Below are positions 8,943-17,886 of a stretch of DNA of 64,000 bases, one piece after another. A program made the position numbers and the translations under genes. Within the stretch, counting starts at the first letter, position 1; each line of letters begins with the position of its first letter. This DNA is from Anaplasma ovis str. Haibei (GTDB lineage: Bacteria; Pseudomonadota; Alphaproteobacteria; Rickettsiales; Anaplasmataceae), in assembly GCF_002214625.1 (NCBI RefSeq), contig NZ_CP015994.1:310001-374000 (forward strand), read 5' to 3'. The notes under the pieces were generated by a model, which did no database searches, was not told where the DNA came from, and saw only the letters and a list, made by a program, of their open reading frames with translations.

Positions 8943-9659
8943 TTCAGGCAGCCCGCAATAAAAGGAGGAGAATCGAGAGTCTCATCAAAGCGCGCGATAC
9001 TCACGGCCGATAGTCTAACACTATTTTACGAAGATAAAAAGGTTATAGATAACGTCAGCTTTTCGGTAAAGTTTGGAGAAATCGTAACGATTTTGGGCCC
9101 AAATGGGGGCGGCAAGACTTCATTGGTGCGTATCCTTGTGGGGATAAACAAGGCATACAAGGGCACGGTGCGTTATTTTGGTAAATTGGGAATGGGCTAT
9201 CTGCCTCAGAATATCAAGATCAATCGTCTTATGCCCATGACGGTCGAATATTTTCTTCTGCATACCTACCTGGGGAAACGTGCAGTCTCAGATTTGGAAG
9301 ACTCAATGAAATACGTTAATGTTGCGCGGTTGTTGAAACGGCAAGTGGCCGAGCTATCCGCCGGCGAAACCCAGTTGGTACTTCTTGCTAGATGTCTGAT
9401 GATGAAACCTGATCTTATCATTTTGGACGAGCCTGTAAGCTGTATGGACATTGAAGCGAAGCACAATTTCTACAAGTTGATTGCGCGGTTGATTGCGGAG
9501 TGCAACATGAGCATCCTAATGACATCGCACGATCTGCACTGCGTGATGTCATGTTCTGACAGGGTTATTTGTGTAAACCACTCAATACGCTGCGAAGGTA
9601 CGCCTGAGGAAATCACAGAAAACGCAAAATCTCTGAGCGTGTTTCCGAATAATGTTTAG
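8922..9659 (+). CDS. znuC: Zinc ABC transporter ATP-binding protein
   Basis: A 245-residue ABC ATPase with Walker A GPNGGGKTS, signature LSAGETQ, Walker B LIILDEPVSCMD and switch His in MTSHDLHCVM. The short form without a regulatory domain, the GQLNYLPQ-like element GMGYLPQNIKINRLMP and its position next to znuA identify it as ZnuC. It energises zinc uptake. The predicted ATG overlaps the divergent znuA start by 21 bp; the protein has about 25 residues before the first ABC strand, so a later start is possible. Its stop overlaps the ubiB start by 8 bp (ATGTTTAG). Confidence 0.9.
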   Translation: MSSNHQHFRQPAIKGGESRVSSKRAILTADSLTLFYEDKKVIDNVSFSVKFGEIVTILGPNGGGKTSLVRILVGINKAYKGTVRYFGKLGMGYLPQNIKINRLMPMTVEYFLLHTYLGKRAVSDLEDSMKYVNVARLLKRQVAELSAGETQLVLLARCLMMKPDLIILDEPVSCMDIEAKHNFYKLIARLIAECNMSILMTSHDLHCVMSCSDRVICVNHSIRCEGTPEEITENAKSLSVFPNNV

Positions 9660-11103
9660 CGTAATAGAGAGCTGTGTAAGGATGCTGGGTATAGTGGCGG
9701 CTATTTTGCGCCATGGCGTCCTCCCATATACAGGTTTCTTGTCACTCAGATTGCGTTCAAAGACCCGCGCAGAGAGGATATACTTGCTGCTGCAAAGCCT
9801 GGGTCCGACGTTCATAAAATTTGGTCAGTTCCTTGCCTCCAGGGTTGATATAGTGGGGGAAGACGTCGCGAAGAACCTACTCCGTCTGTGTGATGCCCTG
9901 CCGCCGTTTTCATTCGATGATGTTGTAAGGACAATTGAGTGTGACTTACGCAGACAGATGGGCGACATATTCCAAGAATTTGATACAGTACCAGTTGCTG
10001 CGGCGAGTGTCGCCCAAGTTCATAAGGCAAGAACGCTAGACGGTGAGCTCAAGGCGGTAAAGGTGCTCAGGCCCGGGATAGAAAACGCTTTCCGCAGGGA
10101 TATCAAACTTATGCGTCTGTTGGCGCGCATTTTTGGCAAATGTCATGGGCTGCAAAGGTTTCAGCTTAGGCAATTGGTTGAGATGTTTGCAAGTATATGC
10201 AGGTTGGAACTGGATCTTCGCTTCGAAGCAGCGAATGCTGAGGAGTTGAGAGAGAACACAAAGGCGGAGCGCGGGATGTTTTGTGTGCCAAAGGTAGATT
10301 GGAATTGCACCTCCAGACGCGTTCTCACGTTGCAGTGGATAGATGCCGTGCCAATTTATGAGATGGACAAATTGCAAGATCGCGAATCCCTGGCCCGCAA
10401 TCTAATTTTGTGTTTCTGTAACCAAGTATACAGAGACAGATTTTTTCACGCCGACATGCATCCCGGGAACCTAATGATTGACAGTCAAAACCGGATTGTT
10501 GCGGTGGATTTCGGCATCATGGGCCGGCTCAATGAGGAAACCTGCGTGTACATCTCTGAAATATTTATAGGCTTTTTGAATAGGGACTATCGTAGGGTTG
10601 CTGAGGCTCATCTTGATGCTGGGTATATCCCTGGACGATGCGATGAGTTTATCACAGCCTGCCGCGCGATATGGGAGCCCATAGCCGATATGAACGCGCA
10701 AGGATTTTCCATGGCGGAGCTGCTTGCACAACTTTTCAGGGTTACCAGCGAATTCAACATGAAGGTACAGCCGCAGTTGCTTCTGTTGCAGAAAACCATG
10801 GTGTTAGTTGAAGGAATTTGTAGGCAGCTGGCACCGGATATGAACTTGTGGAAAATTGCTGAGCTGTGGGTACAGGAACATGGTGACGACAAGAGATGTG
10901 CCGAGAAGTTTAAGAAGTCGCGGGTCTATAGGTCTCTGAGGGGCATGCATATGTTGGCGTCTAAGATCGACCGTAGTCTTGATGCCATAATTTCCCACGA
11001 TGAGCGTGCGCAACACCAGGGGCAAACCAGGCAACACGGCACCACTCCGTTTTTGATGCTTGTCATAGTTGGGTTGCTAGTCGTACTGGTGATGGTTAAA
11101 TAA
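9652..11103 (+). CDS. ubiB: ABC1/UbiB atypical protein kinase family protein (ubiquinone biosynthesis)
   Basis: The 483-residue product has the full UbiB motif set: KxGQ element FIKFGQFLASR, the Ala-rich loop AAASVAQVHKA in place of a Gly loop, the ATP-binding lysine in LKAVKVLRPG, the catalytic-loop element HADMHPGNL and the metal-binding DFG in VDFGIMGRL. A hydrophobic tail (FLMLVIVGLLVVLVMVK) anchors the C-terminus in the membrane. UbiB proteins are needed for ubiquinone synthesis, probably by ATP-driven extraction of lipid intermediates rather than by hydroxylation. Translation may be coupled to znuC, whose stop overlaps this start. Confidence 0.94.
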   Translation: MFSVIESCVRMLGIVAAILRHGVLPYTGFLSLRLRSKTRAERIYLLLQSLGPTFIKFGQFLASRVDIVGEDVAKNLLRLCDALPPFSFDDVVRTIECDLRRQMGDIFQEFDTVPVAAASVAQVHKARTLDGELKAVKVLRPGIENAFRRDIKLMRLLARIFGKCHGLQRFQLRQLVEMFASICRLELDLRFEAANAEELRENTKAERGMFCVPKVDWNCTSRRVLTLQWIDAVPIYEMDKLQDRESLARNLILCFCNQVYRDRFFHADMHPGNLMIDSQNRIVAVDFGIMGRLNEETCVYISEIFIGFLNRDYRRVAEAHLDAGYIPGRCDEFITACRAIWEPIADMNAQGFSMAELLAQLFRVTSEFNMKVQPQLLLLQKTMVLVEGICRQLAPDMNLWKIAELWVQEHGDDKRCAEKFKKSRVYRSLRGMHMLASKIDRSLDAIISHDERAQHQGQTRQHGTTPFLMLVIVGLLVVLVMVK

Positions 11104-11147
11104 GCTGAGGCAGGTATACGGAATTTTATGATAGGCCAGGTCTGATT

Positions 11148-12350
11148 ATGTCCTCTGGACGCGCAAAATCCTATGTTGGCTGGTTAACTACAGTTATGAT
11201 GCTAATATCTCTGAGCTGCTCTGAGTGCATGTATTCTGCATTTGGAGGGGTTGTGCTGCATAGTGAGCTGAAAGTAGCCGCGCTCATGTTTGCACGCATG
11301 TGTTTCTTTGCCCTGTTTCAACTTTTTTCTGGGGCGCTAATAGACCACTATGGTGGTAAACTCATGCTGCCAATTGCAGCATTGTGTACATGTGTAGGTG
11401 TGCTCTTCCAGATGCTCACCTGTAAGTACAGCTTCCTATTTATGGTAATGCTTTCACAGCCGATCCTAACCTTCGGGGCCTCTTTTTGTTTTATCGGTGC
11501 CGGATACACAAGCATGCGCTTTTTTACGCCACCCACGTCTGGCATTATGTTTGGCCTTGCCCAGATGGCTCACGGTCTATCATATGCATTGTTTGGCATT
11601 CTTTCGTTTTACCATAATTCTTTCCTTGAGGAGCACTTCAGATTTTTGGTATCGTGCTTGATCGCGGTGCAATTTGCGATATTTCTGGTGGCGCTATGCA
11701 CAGTAGAAAACCCCCAGGGCCATGTTTCTGTGCGTATGAAGTTCGCTGAAGTGGTGGGGAGTATGCGCGACATCCTCGCGACCAAAGATACGCTATACGC
11801 CTCTATAATTGGGGGTATGATGTTTGGTATGTTTTTTGCTACGGCGGGTTTTCTGGTATACAAGCTGGATTCCAGGGTTGCATATCTGGTGTCTATGTAT
11901 GCATGGGTAGGCTTTTCCCTAGGGGCCCCGTTTGCGTGTTGGGTGCTTACTATGCTGCAGGACAAAAAACGCGTTCTTTTCGTGTTCTGCGTGCTGCAAA
12001 TGTGCAGTCTGCCCATAGTTGCACTGCTTATACAGTGGCTGCTGTCCCCTGAAGATCTTTCATTGGTGGTGTATTTGTGCTATTTTGCGTCATTTTGTTT
12101 CGGATTTGCTGCAGGTGGGCACATGATAGCATTTACTTTGGGGCATGGTATGGCGTCCGAAAGGGTTACAACCTTCTGTGCGATCGTAAATGGTGTGATG
12201 TGTACCATCGCCGGCTCCGTAATTTTGGTGCTTACTTTTCTGTCGGGATACTATAGCCTGACGACTCTGCTGATATACTCCGGGATTGTGGCCTTTGTGC
12301 TGAGTTGTGTTGCACATTTCAGACTTTCTAAAATGCGTGAAGTTAGCTAA
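11148..12350 (+). CDS. Major facilitator superfamily transporter
   Basis: A 400-residue very hydrophobic protein with about 12 membrane helices. The loop between helices 2 and 3 reads GALIDHYGGKLMLP, a relaxed form of the MFS motif A (G-x-x-x-D-R-x-G-x-R). There is a central polar loop near residues 195-215. Substrate cannot be told. It lies 44 bp after ubiB on the same strand and is convergent with miaB. It is clearly distinct from the four ProP-like carriers at 35.7-41.5 kb. Confidence 0.85.
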   Translation: MSSGRAKSYVGWLTTVMMLISLSCSECMYSAFGGVVLHSELKVAALMFARMCFFALFQLFSGALIDHYGGKLMLPIAALCTCVGVLFQMLTCKYSFLFMVMLSQPILTFGASFCFIGAGYTSMRFFTPPTSGIMFGLAQMAHGLSYALFGILSFYHNSFLEEHFRFLVSCLIAVQFAIFLVALCTVENPQGHVSVRMKFAEVVGSMRDILATKDTLYASIIGGMMFGMFFATAGFLVYKLDSRVAYLVSMYAWVGFSLGAPFACWVLTMLQDKKRVLFVFCVLQMCSLPIVALLIQWLLSPEDLSLVVYLCYFASFCFGFAAGGHMIAFTLGHGMASERVTTFCAIVNGVMCTIAGSVILVLTFLSGYYSLTTLLIYSGIVAFVLSCVAHFRLSKMREVS

Positions 12351-12444
12351 AACGGGCGTTGTTTTCCCGAAACCCGCATGCACCTGTACACATCACCCGG
12401 ACAGCATACCATAAACAAGCCAGTGTGCCGAATAAAAGTGTGGC

Positions 12445-13833
12445 TCAGGTTTGTGCGTTAGGTGAAGCGTAGGGGGGGTCCACGCCGTTGTAGCCGTCAG
12501 CGGTGTTGAATATGACCCCCTCTAGAGAGTTACGCGCCCCTCTTCCCAACACCTTTACGTTGAGTATTTTATTGCAATACTCTGCCGGATCGGTATCCAC
12601 AAGGATGTGCACTGGCTGCATGTACTCGCTCTTACCAAACGCCTCATTTGCGCCACGCGCGCTTTCTGCACCGTGCACAAGTACTGGTATAACCTTGCCG
12701 GTCATACTACTATTGAAAGAACGCTGCTGGTCAAGCAGCAGATGTTGTAGCCTGTGCAGGCGGCTGCTTTTTTCTTCCTCTGGCACCTGGTCTGGATACT
12801 CCGCGCTGGGGGTCCCGGGCCTAGGGCTGTACTTAAAACTGTATGATGTTGCGAACCCAACGTGCCTTACCAGGTTCATCGTACCTTCAAAGTCCTCTTC
12901 AGTCTCTCCAGGGAAGCCTACGATGAAGTCTGACGAAAATGCGATGTCATTCCTGGCATCTCTGAGGATATCTATTATATCTATATACTCTTTCACCGAG
13001 TGTTTGCGGTTCATCCTGCGTAGTACGGAATCTGAGCCGGATTGCACAGGTAAATGGACGCATGGCATCAACTTAGGTTCGTATTTGTGCGCTTCGTATA
13101 GCGAGCTATGCATATCCCTAGGGTGGGAAGTTGTGTATCGGATTCTTTTAATGCCATCGACTTCTGCCACTTTTTGTATCAAACGCCCCAAGTCCCACTC
13201 ATCGCCCTTGTAGGTTCCGTGGTAAGCATTTACATTCTGCCCAAGCAGCACAACCTCCTTTGTGCCTCCGTCTGCGAGCTTTTCCACCTCCACCATGATG
13301 TCTTCAACTGACCTAGAATACTCTGGCCCGCGAGTGTAAGGTACTACACAGAAGGTACAGAATTTGTCACATCCCTCTTGGACTGACACAAACGCTGAAA
13401 CGCCCCGGCCAACCCGCGCATCTGTGGGTATTGAATCAAATTTAGAGATAACCGGGAACTCAATATTCACCTGTTTTGCATCCCGAGTGACTTTCATTAT
13501 GAGTTCGGGCAACGTATGTATACTCTGTGGCCCCACTACAACGTCAACAAACGGTGCCCGCTCAAGGACTGCTTCCCCCTCAGCCTGTGCAACGCACCCT
13601 GCCACCACTATTAGGGCGCCTTTCTTGCGGATCATACGTATTCGCCCGAGCGCAGAATACAACTTCTCAGATGCCTTTTCTCTTATATGGCATGTGTTAA
13701 TTACTATTATGTCGGCATCTTCCGGATGCGGCACCGAGGAGAACCCCAGTGGTCTGAGGATATCCTCAACCATCAGAGAGTCATAAACATTCATTTGGCA
13801 TCCGTAGGACTCTATATACAGCCCTTTTTTCAT
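12445..13833 (-). CDS. miaB: tRNA-2-methylthio-N6-dimethylallyladenosine synthase MiaB
   Basis: The 462-residue product is a radical-SAM methylthiotransferase. The N-terminal UPF0004 domain supplies three cysteines for the auxiliary cluster (YGCQMN, NTCHIREKA, VAGCVAQAEG), the radical SAM domain has CDKFCTFCVVPYTRG (C-x3-C-x2-C), and a C-terminal TRAM domain follows (VLVHGAES...). MiaB converts i6A37 to ms2i6A37 in tRNAs reading UNN codons. Full length for the family. The gene stands alone, convergent with the upstream MFS gene. Confidence 0.95.
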   Translation of the reverse strand: MKKGLYIESYGCQMNVYDSLMVEDILRPLGFSSVPHPEDADIIVINTCHIREKASEKLYSALGRIRMIRKKGALIVVAGCVAQAEGEAVLERAPFVDVVVGPQSIHTLPELIMKVTRDAKQVNIEFPVISKFDSIPTDARVGRGVSAFVSVQEGCDKFCTFCVVPYTRGPEYSRSVEDIMVEVEKLADGGTKEVVLLGQNVNAYHGTYKGDEWDLGRLIQKVAEVDGIKRIRYTTSHPRDMHSSLYEAHKYEPKLMPCVHLPVQSGSDSVLRRMNRKHSVKEYIDIIDILRDARNDIAFSSDFIVGFPGETEEDFEGTMNLVRHVGFATSYSFKYSPRPGTPSAEYPDQVPEEEKSSRLHRLQHLLLDQQRSFNSSMTGKVIPVLVHGAESARGANEAFGKSEYMQPVHILVDTDPAEYCNKILNVKVLGRGARNSLEGVIFNTADGYNGVDPPYASPNAQT

Positions 13834-13972
13834 AAACTACATGTAAGGGTAACGTACAATCCTATAACATCTTGTCCACTGGTACAACAGCGAATCTTCG
13901 CATCGCGGCATTTCCGTTTACAGCTGCAAGTTTTCGGGGCAACTGTTATATGTAGTAGCGCCCAGTGTAATA

Positions 13973-16633
13973 TTATTCATAGGTACGTGGAATGCAGGAA
14001 AGGCTCTCCTGCCTGAAGTGCATTGGAGTGTAAATGAAGCCCCCTAGATGCACCAGTAGGTTTGAAATCTTTACGCTCACAATCTTTATCATATGTTGCA
14101 TATGTTCGAGCTCTATGCCAATCACATCCCCCACATTTAGGTGGGCATATTTTATGGGTAGAGATATTCTGTAAAAACAATTCTGGTTTGTGATGAGATA
14201 TTGTAAGTTGTCTACTATGGCCTCTGCCTGTAGATCATCAAGCACTAGTGACGTTTGTAAAATACTCGATTTTGGCCAGTCTGCCTGGCGCGCCTGCGGG
14301 TTTCTGAGCCTTGATTGGTAGCCAAGGCTGATATACAGCAGTGCTTGCGCCCCACAGGTGGCCTTAGGTGTGTAGGTTGCCTGGTAGCTATCCGGAATTA
14401 TGTCCTCTGCCGGTACATGCAGTACAGACTTTGGGTTGGTACCAGAGAAAATCAGTCCCCCTTCCTCTTCCCTCATGTCCAGGCAATATATTGTCGCCAG
14501 CTCCCTAACGGCGGCTTCTGCGGATATGTAGTTGCAGATCGAATATCCCAGCACTAGCTCGTCCACTTCCTTTGGGGTTGTGGAGCGCAAACCCATCTCA
14601 CCGAGTATGCTTTGTAGTGTCGCCGATAATGCCACCGAATCTATTTTCCCATTTACCCAATGGCCGGTTTGCCAGTTTTGGTAGGAATATGATTCCGTTT
14701 TAACGTATGGCTCAAGATTCCACGCGTAAAGGAACATTCTCTCCACCATTTCGGAAGAGTGCCACGCATCTAAAGTACCTTCTATAGCAGTTTTTTGTGC
14801 GAAAAAATCTACATTGTCTGTTGCTACGCTTCCCGCCACGCTAGCATGCTGTTCGGGCGATAGTTGCCGGTATGTGCAGTCTGTAACACTTCGAAAGCCA
14901 TATTCTATGAACCACACCTTTTTGCTTTTTGGTTGCCACGCAGTCTTCTTGCTGCTATGGCGGTTTATGTGGTCATGGCTCCACCACTGGTGTATGTTTT
15001 TCCATGCAGGGTCCGGATTCTCATGGTAAACCTCAGACTGCTTTGGTGGGAAATTCTCGTGGGGATGGTTATATCCTTCTCCATTGTGCCAAGATCGCGC
15101 AACGCTCTGTATACTGAATCTGTGCATAGGATTGGGGGTATCTGCGAGGGGGAAATACGCATTAATGCCGATGACGTCAACGTATTCAGATGCCCACAGC
15201 GCGTCCATATTATACGTACCATCGTATGAATGGTATTCATCCCAGTTTGCTGCATACGTCACAACCACTGAGCTCCCCAATGTCTTCTTTGCCAGTTCGG
15301 CCAAACGTATAAGCTCCTCTACTGCCGGGAATGATTCTGTGCCATCTTTGATTCTGGTAAGCGATGTAAAACCGCTTCCTATTACGAACGCATCTATAAT
15401 TCCCCCGGTAAGTAGGCAGTAGTGTTCCATGAATGGACGGTATTGCCGATCAAAAAACTGGCCGATATCTTGAGGGTTTTCGCACACCAATTGTGTGCCT
15501 TCTTCAAAATTTACGATCAATTTTGGCAGCAAGAGCACCTTATAACCCCTGGATTTGAGTTCTCGTATATACCGCACCAAAGATACGTCATTGGCGGTTC
15601 CTTTGAGTGTGTGCCGGCCATTTTCCGGCCCGAGTTTATAGGCGTTTGTTGCGGTGAAATTACCAACTTTCCAGGTATCTGGTATTATCTTGGTGCCATG
15701 TCCGTACATAGTTGCGGGGCGGACCTTGCATTGCCTAATGTTTGGTCCATCAGTGAACCAATAAACCGTTACCGCTACCCATTGCACGTTAGTCAGGGTG
15801 CCCTGCATGGCGTCTAGGGCTAGTAATGCATTCGGTCGTGTGTAACCACTTTCCCCATTGATTTTTACGGCAGTGCCGTAGGCAACTTCTTGTGTGCCTA
15901 TGGAGCCAGTCTGGGTTATTTTTTGGGTTTCAGTATCGTAGGAAAATTCTCTGCTGCCCACGGTATGTATGCCATATATTTTTTGTATAACATGGTCTCG
16001 CAAAAAACCTTCTGGGTATGCAGTGACCTCAAACGTAAAACCTGGTACTGTGCCGTTATAGTCTTGAAGGGGCAAGTCCTCTACCACAATGTACGCGATG
16101 CCGCGGTACGCCGGGGTAGATTTTTCTGTGGAGGACATGAGCGGGTCAGGCTCTTGGTCTTCGGTACCCTTGTATAGCCTATGCTTTACTGTGGCCAGAT
16201 CCAGTGGCTTGCCATTTGCCCACATGCGAGAGAGTCTGTGTATCGGTCCCGAGCATATGGCGATTGCCAGCGTTGCGTGGTAACTTGTGGTATGTTTTAC
16301 AGATTGTGAGTTATGTTTTACATGAACCGCCTTATGTTTTACACGCTTGATTGGTTGCGCCCATATTATGTTGCCTGATACTTTTGCTGTGCCGTAAACT
16401 TTGCACAACATTTTGCCGTATGTTGATGTTTGAATTGCGATTTCCTTCAAAGATGTGCGAACCCTTGTTCCGGCTCTGCCGCGCCAGTGGGGTGTTGGCG
16501 AACCTTCGGTGATTGTTTGGCTAAGCGCCTCTTCGATAGATTTTGTGACAGATTTCCACACCGTGTTGTTTACTATGCTGGTGATGGTTGACAATATTGA
16601 TGTTGTTAGCATACTAGACCGAGATAACTGCAA
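13973..16633 (-). CDS. GTA gp15-like host-specificity/tail fibre-hub protein (TIM-barrel-like)
   Basis: An 886-residue protein related to the large tail protein at the end of alphaproteobacterial gene transfer agent (GTA) clusters. Typical stretches are VSGNIIWAQPIKRV, the ATLAIAICSGPIHRLSRMWANGKPLD element, GTEDQEPDPLM, PAYRGIAYIVVEDLPL, then a glycoside-hydrolase-like TIM barrel (LWASEYVDVIGINAYFPL; KKVWFIEYGFRSV) and the start of a phage-tail domain near residues 680-886. The well-known GTA proteins are about 1300 residues, so this one is shorter at its C-terminus. It forms a pair with the gp13-like gene upstream on the same strand; the NlpC/P60 gene (gp14) that normally lies between them is missing. 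A long intact frame suggests selection for function. Confidence 0.85.
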   Translation of the reverse strand: MQLSRSSMLTTSILSTITSIVNNTVWKSVTKSIEEALSQTITEGSPTPHWRGRAGTRVRTSLKEIAIQTSTYGKMLCKVYGTAKVSGNIIWAQPIKRVKHKAVHVKHNSQSVKHTTSYHATLAIAICSGPIHRLSRMWANGKPLDLATVKHRLYKGTEDQEPDPLMSSTEKSTPAYRGIAYIVVEDLPLQDYNGTVPGFTFEVTAYPEGFLRDHVIQKIYGIHTVGSREFSYDTETQKITQTGSIGTQEVAYGTAVKINGESGYTRPNALLALDAMQGTLTNVQWVAVTVYWFTDGPNIRQCKVRPATMYGHGTKIIPDTWKVGNFTATNAYKLGPENGRHTLKGTANDVSLVRYIRELKSRGYKVLLLPKLIVNFEEGTQLVCENPQDIGQFFDRQYRPFMEHYCLLTGGIIDAFVIGSGFTSLTRIKDGTESFPAVEELIRLAELAKKTLGSSVVVTYAANWDEYHSYDGTYNMDALWASEYVDVIGINAYFPLADTPNPMHRFSIQSVARSWHNGEGYNHPHENFPPKQSEVYHENPDPAWKNIHQWWSHDHINRHSSKKTAWQPKSKKVWFIEYGFRSVTDCTYRQLSPEQHASVAGSVATDNVDFFAQKTAIEGTLDAWHSSEMVERMFLYAWNLEPYVKTESYSYQNWQTGHWVNGKIDSVALSATLQSILGEMGLRSTTPKEVDELVLGYSICNYISAEAAVRELATIYCLDMREEEGGLIFSGTNPKSVLHVPAEDIIPDSYQATYTPKATCGAQALLYISLGYQSRLRNPQARQADWPKSSILQTSLVLDDLQAEAIVDNLQYLITNQNCFYRISLPIKYAHLNVGDVIGIELEHMQHMIKIVSVKISNLLVHLGGFIYTPMHFRQESLSCIPRTYE

Positions 16634-16810
16634 ATAGTGCCATGTGAACGCGCAACCACGGCTGTTTGCATAACTGTGCCGTGCTTGTTAGGAAAGAATA
16701 TTTCAGCACACGAATATTAGCATATCACGCTTCCATGGCTGAGCACGAAGTACCCGTGTAAATTTCTCGCCGCTTACGGATTGCACATTGAGTGCGCCTG
16801 CGGGGTTTGT

Positions 16811-17638
16811 TCACTCTTCCAGAGGTTTGTATATGGAATCTAAATCTGGTACGTGAGGCTCCCCTCGGAAGTTGCTTGTATTATTGAATTTTCTGCTGCA
16901 AGTGAGAAAATTTTTGTCACATCCAGCAATTATTGAGTACTCATCTCCTGGTAGTATGGGGTAGGGTGTGCTTCTGGCCAAACGTATCATATAACACTTA
17001 TGGTTGCGCACTTCCACAGACACTCCACGATTATTCCCGTTCAGAAACGTAACCACTCCGTGCTTATAATAACACTCTGCGTGGGGGAGTTTGGCGTCCT
17101 CTAGCGTTAGGTGGTCAACCACCTTGCCAACTGAACTTTGAAATGTAAATTCCTTTCTGTCGAGCTTGCAGTTACCGTCACAAAATTGTGCTCTGCAGTG
17201 GGGAGAAAATAATGTGCCGATTCTGCCGTATAGGGTATTCTGTACTCCCTCAATTGAGATTTTTAGTTTGTTATTCTCGGTTGCAATATCACTCACCATC
17301 CCAACGAATAGCATTATTTTTTTCTGCGAGACGTCCTCATAGTTAGTTAAAAATATTTCTACTGCAATACCGCCGCATTGCGCACTTACGAGAACTTGCT
17401 CTCTTATAATGCTGCTATCTACTATCTCAATTGAGGCCGTGCTGCGGCCACTACTGCGGTATATTGGACCGAAACTTATTCCATGGCCTGCACTGTAGGT
17501 GGTATTATCAATTTCAAGGTTTTCATCATGCTCTGTGAGCCTTATGTCGGTATTGTTGGTTGAGATTTTACAACAAAGTACGGTTGTTATTACTGCATGT
17601 GAGGCGTGGTATGGTGGTTTTTTTGTTGTGTTTTTCAT
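16811..17638 (-). CDS. GTA gp13-like phage tail protein (DUF2163/BR0599 family)
   Basis: The 275-residue product resembles the DUF2163/phage BR0599 family encoded just before the tail-tip peptidase in GTA clusters. Visible family features are the N-terminal beta-rich domain with IRLTEHDENLEIDNTTYSAG and the C-terminal cysteine pattern LFSPHCRAQFCDGNCKLDR, followed by a typical late element PGDEYSIIAGCDKNFLTCS. In GTA particles this protein belongs to the tail tip/baseplate. It lies 177 bp upstream of the gp15-like gene in the same orientation, conserving GTA gene order apart from the missing peptidase. The frame is intact. Confidence 0.78.
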   Translation of the reverse strand: MKNTTKKPPYHASHAVITTVLCCKISTNNTDIRLTEHDENLEIDNTTYSAGHGISFGPIYRSSGRSTASIEIVDSSIIREQVLVSAQCGGIAVEIFLTNYEDVSQKKIMLFVGMVSDIATENNKLKISIEGVQNTLYGRIGTLFSPHCRAQFCDGNCKLDRKEFTFQSSVGKVVDHLTLEDAKLPHAECYYKHGVVTFLNGNNRGVSVEVRNHKCYMIRLARSTPYPILPGDEYSIIAGCDKNFLTCSRKFNNTSNFRGEPHVPDLDSIYKPLEE

Positions 17639-17886
17639 TGATGTTTGCTATCGAGATTATTAATAAGTTGTTTTTGCGGGAATCATGTATATGCGCACAA
17701 TTATCCCGTACTATAGGGTATAACCAGGCCTAATTATTGGTAAGCAAAAGTTACCTCTACCGAAATACTAATGTGCGCCGGTGTTGCTCTGGGCGAATGT
17801 TAGCTTTTAATGACCGGGAAAGTGTGTTAGAGTGGCTGCGCTTTCTCTACAGTACGTGAGAATTTTGTTGCTGCGCGAAGGTATAT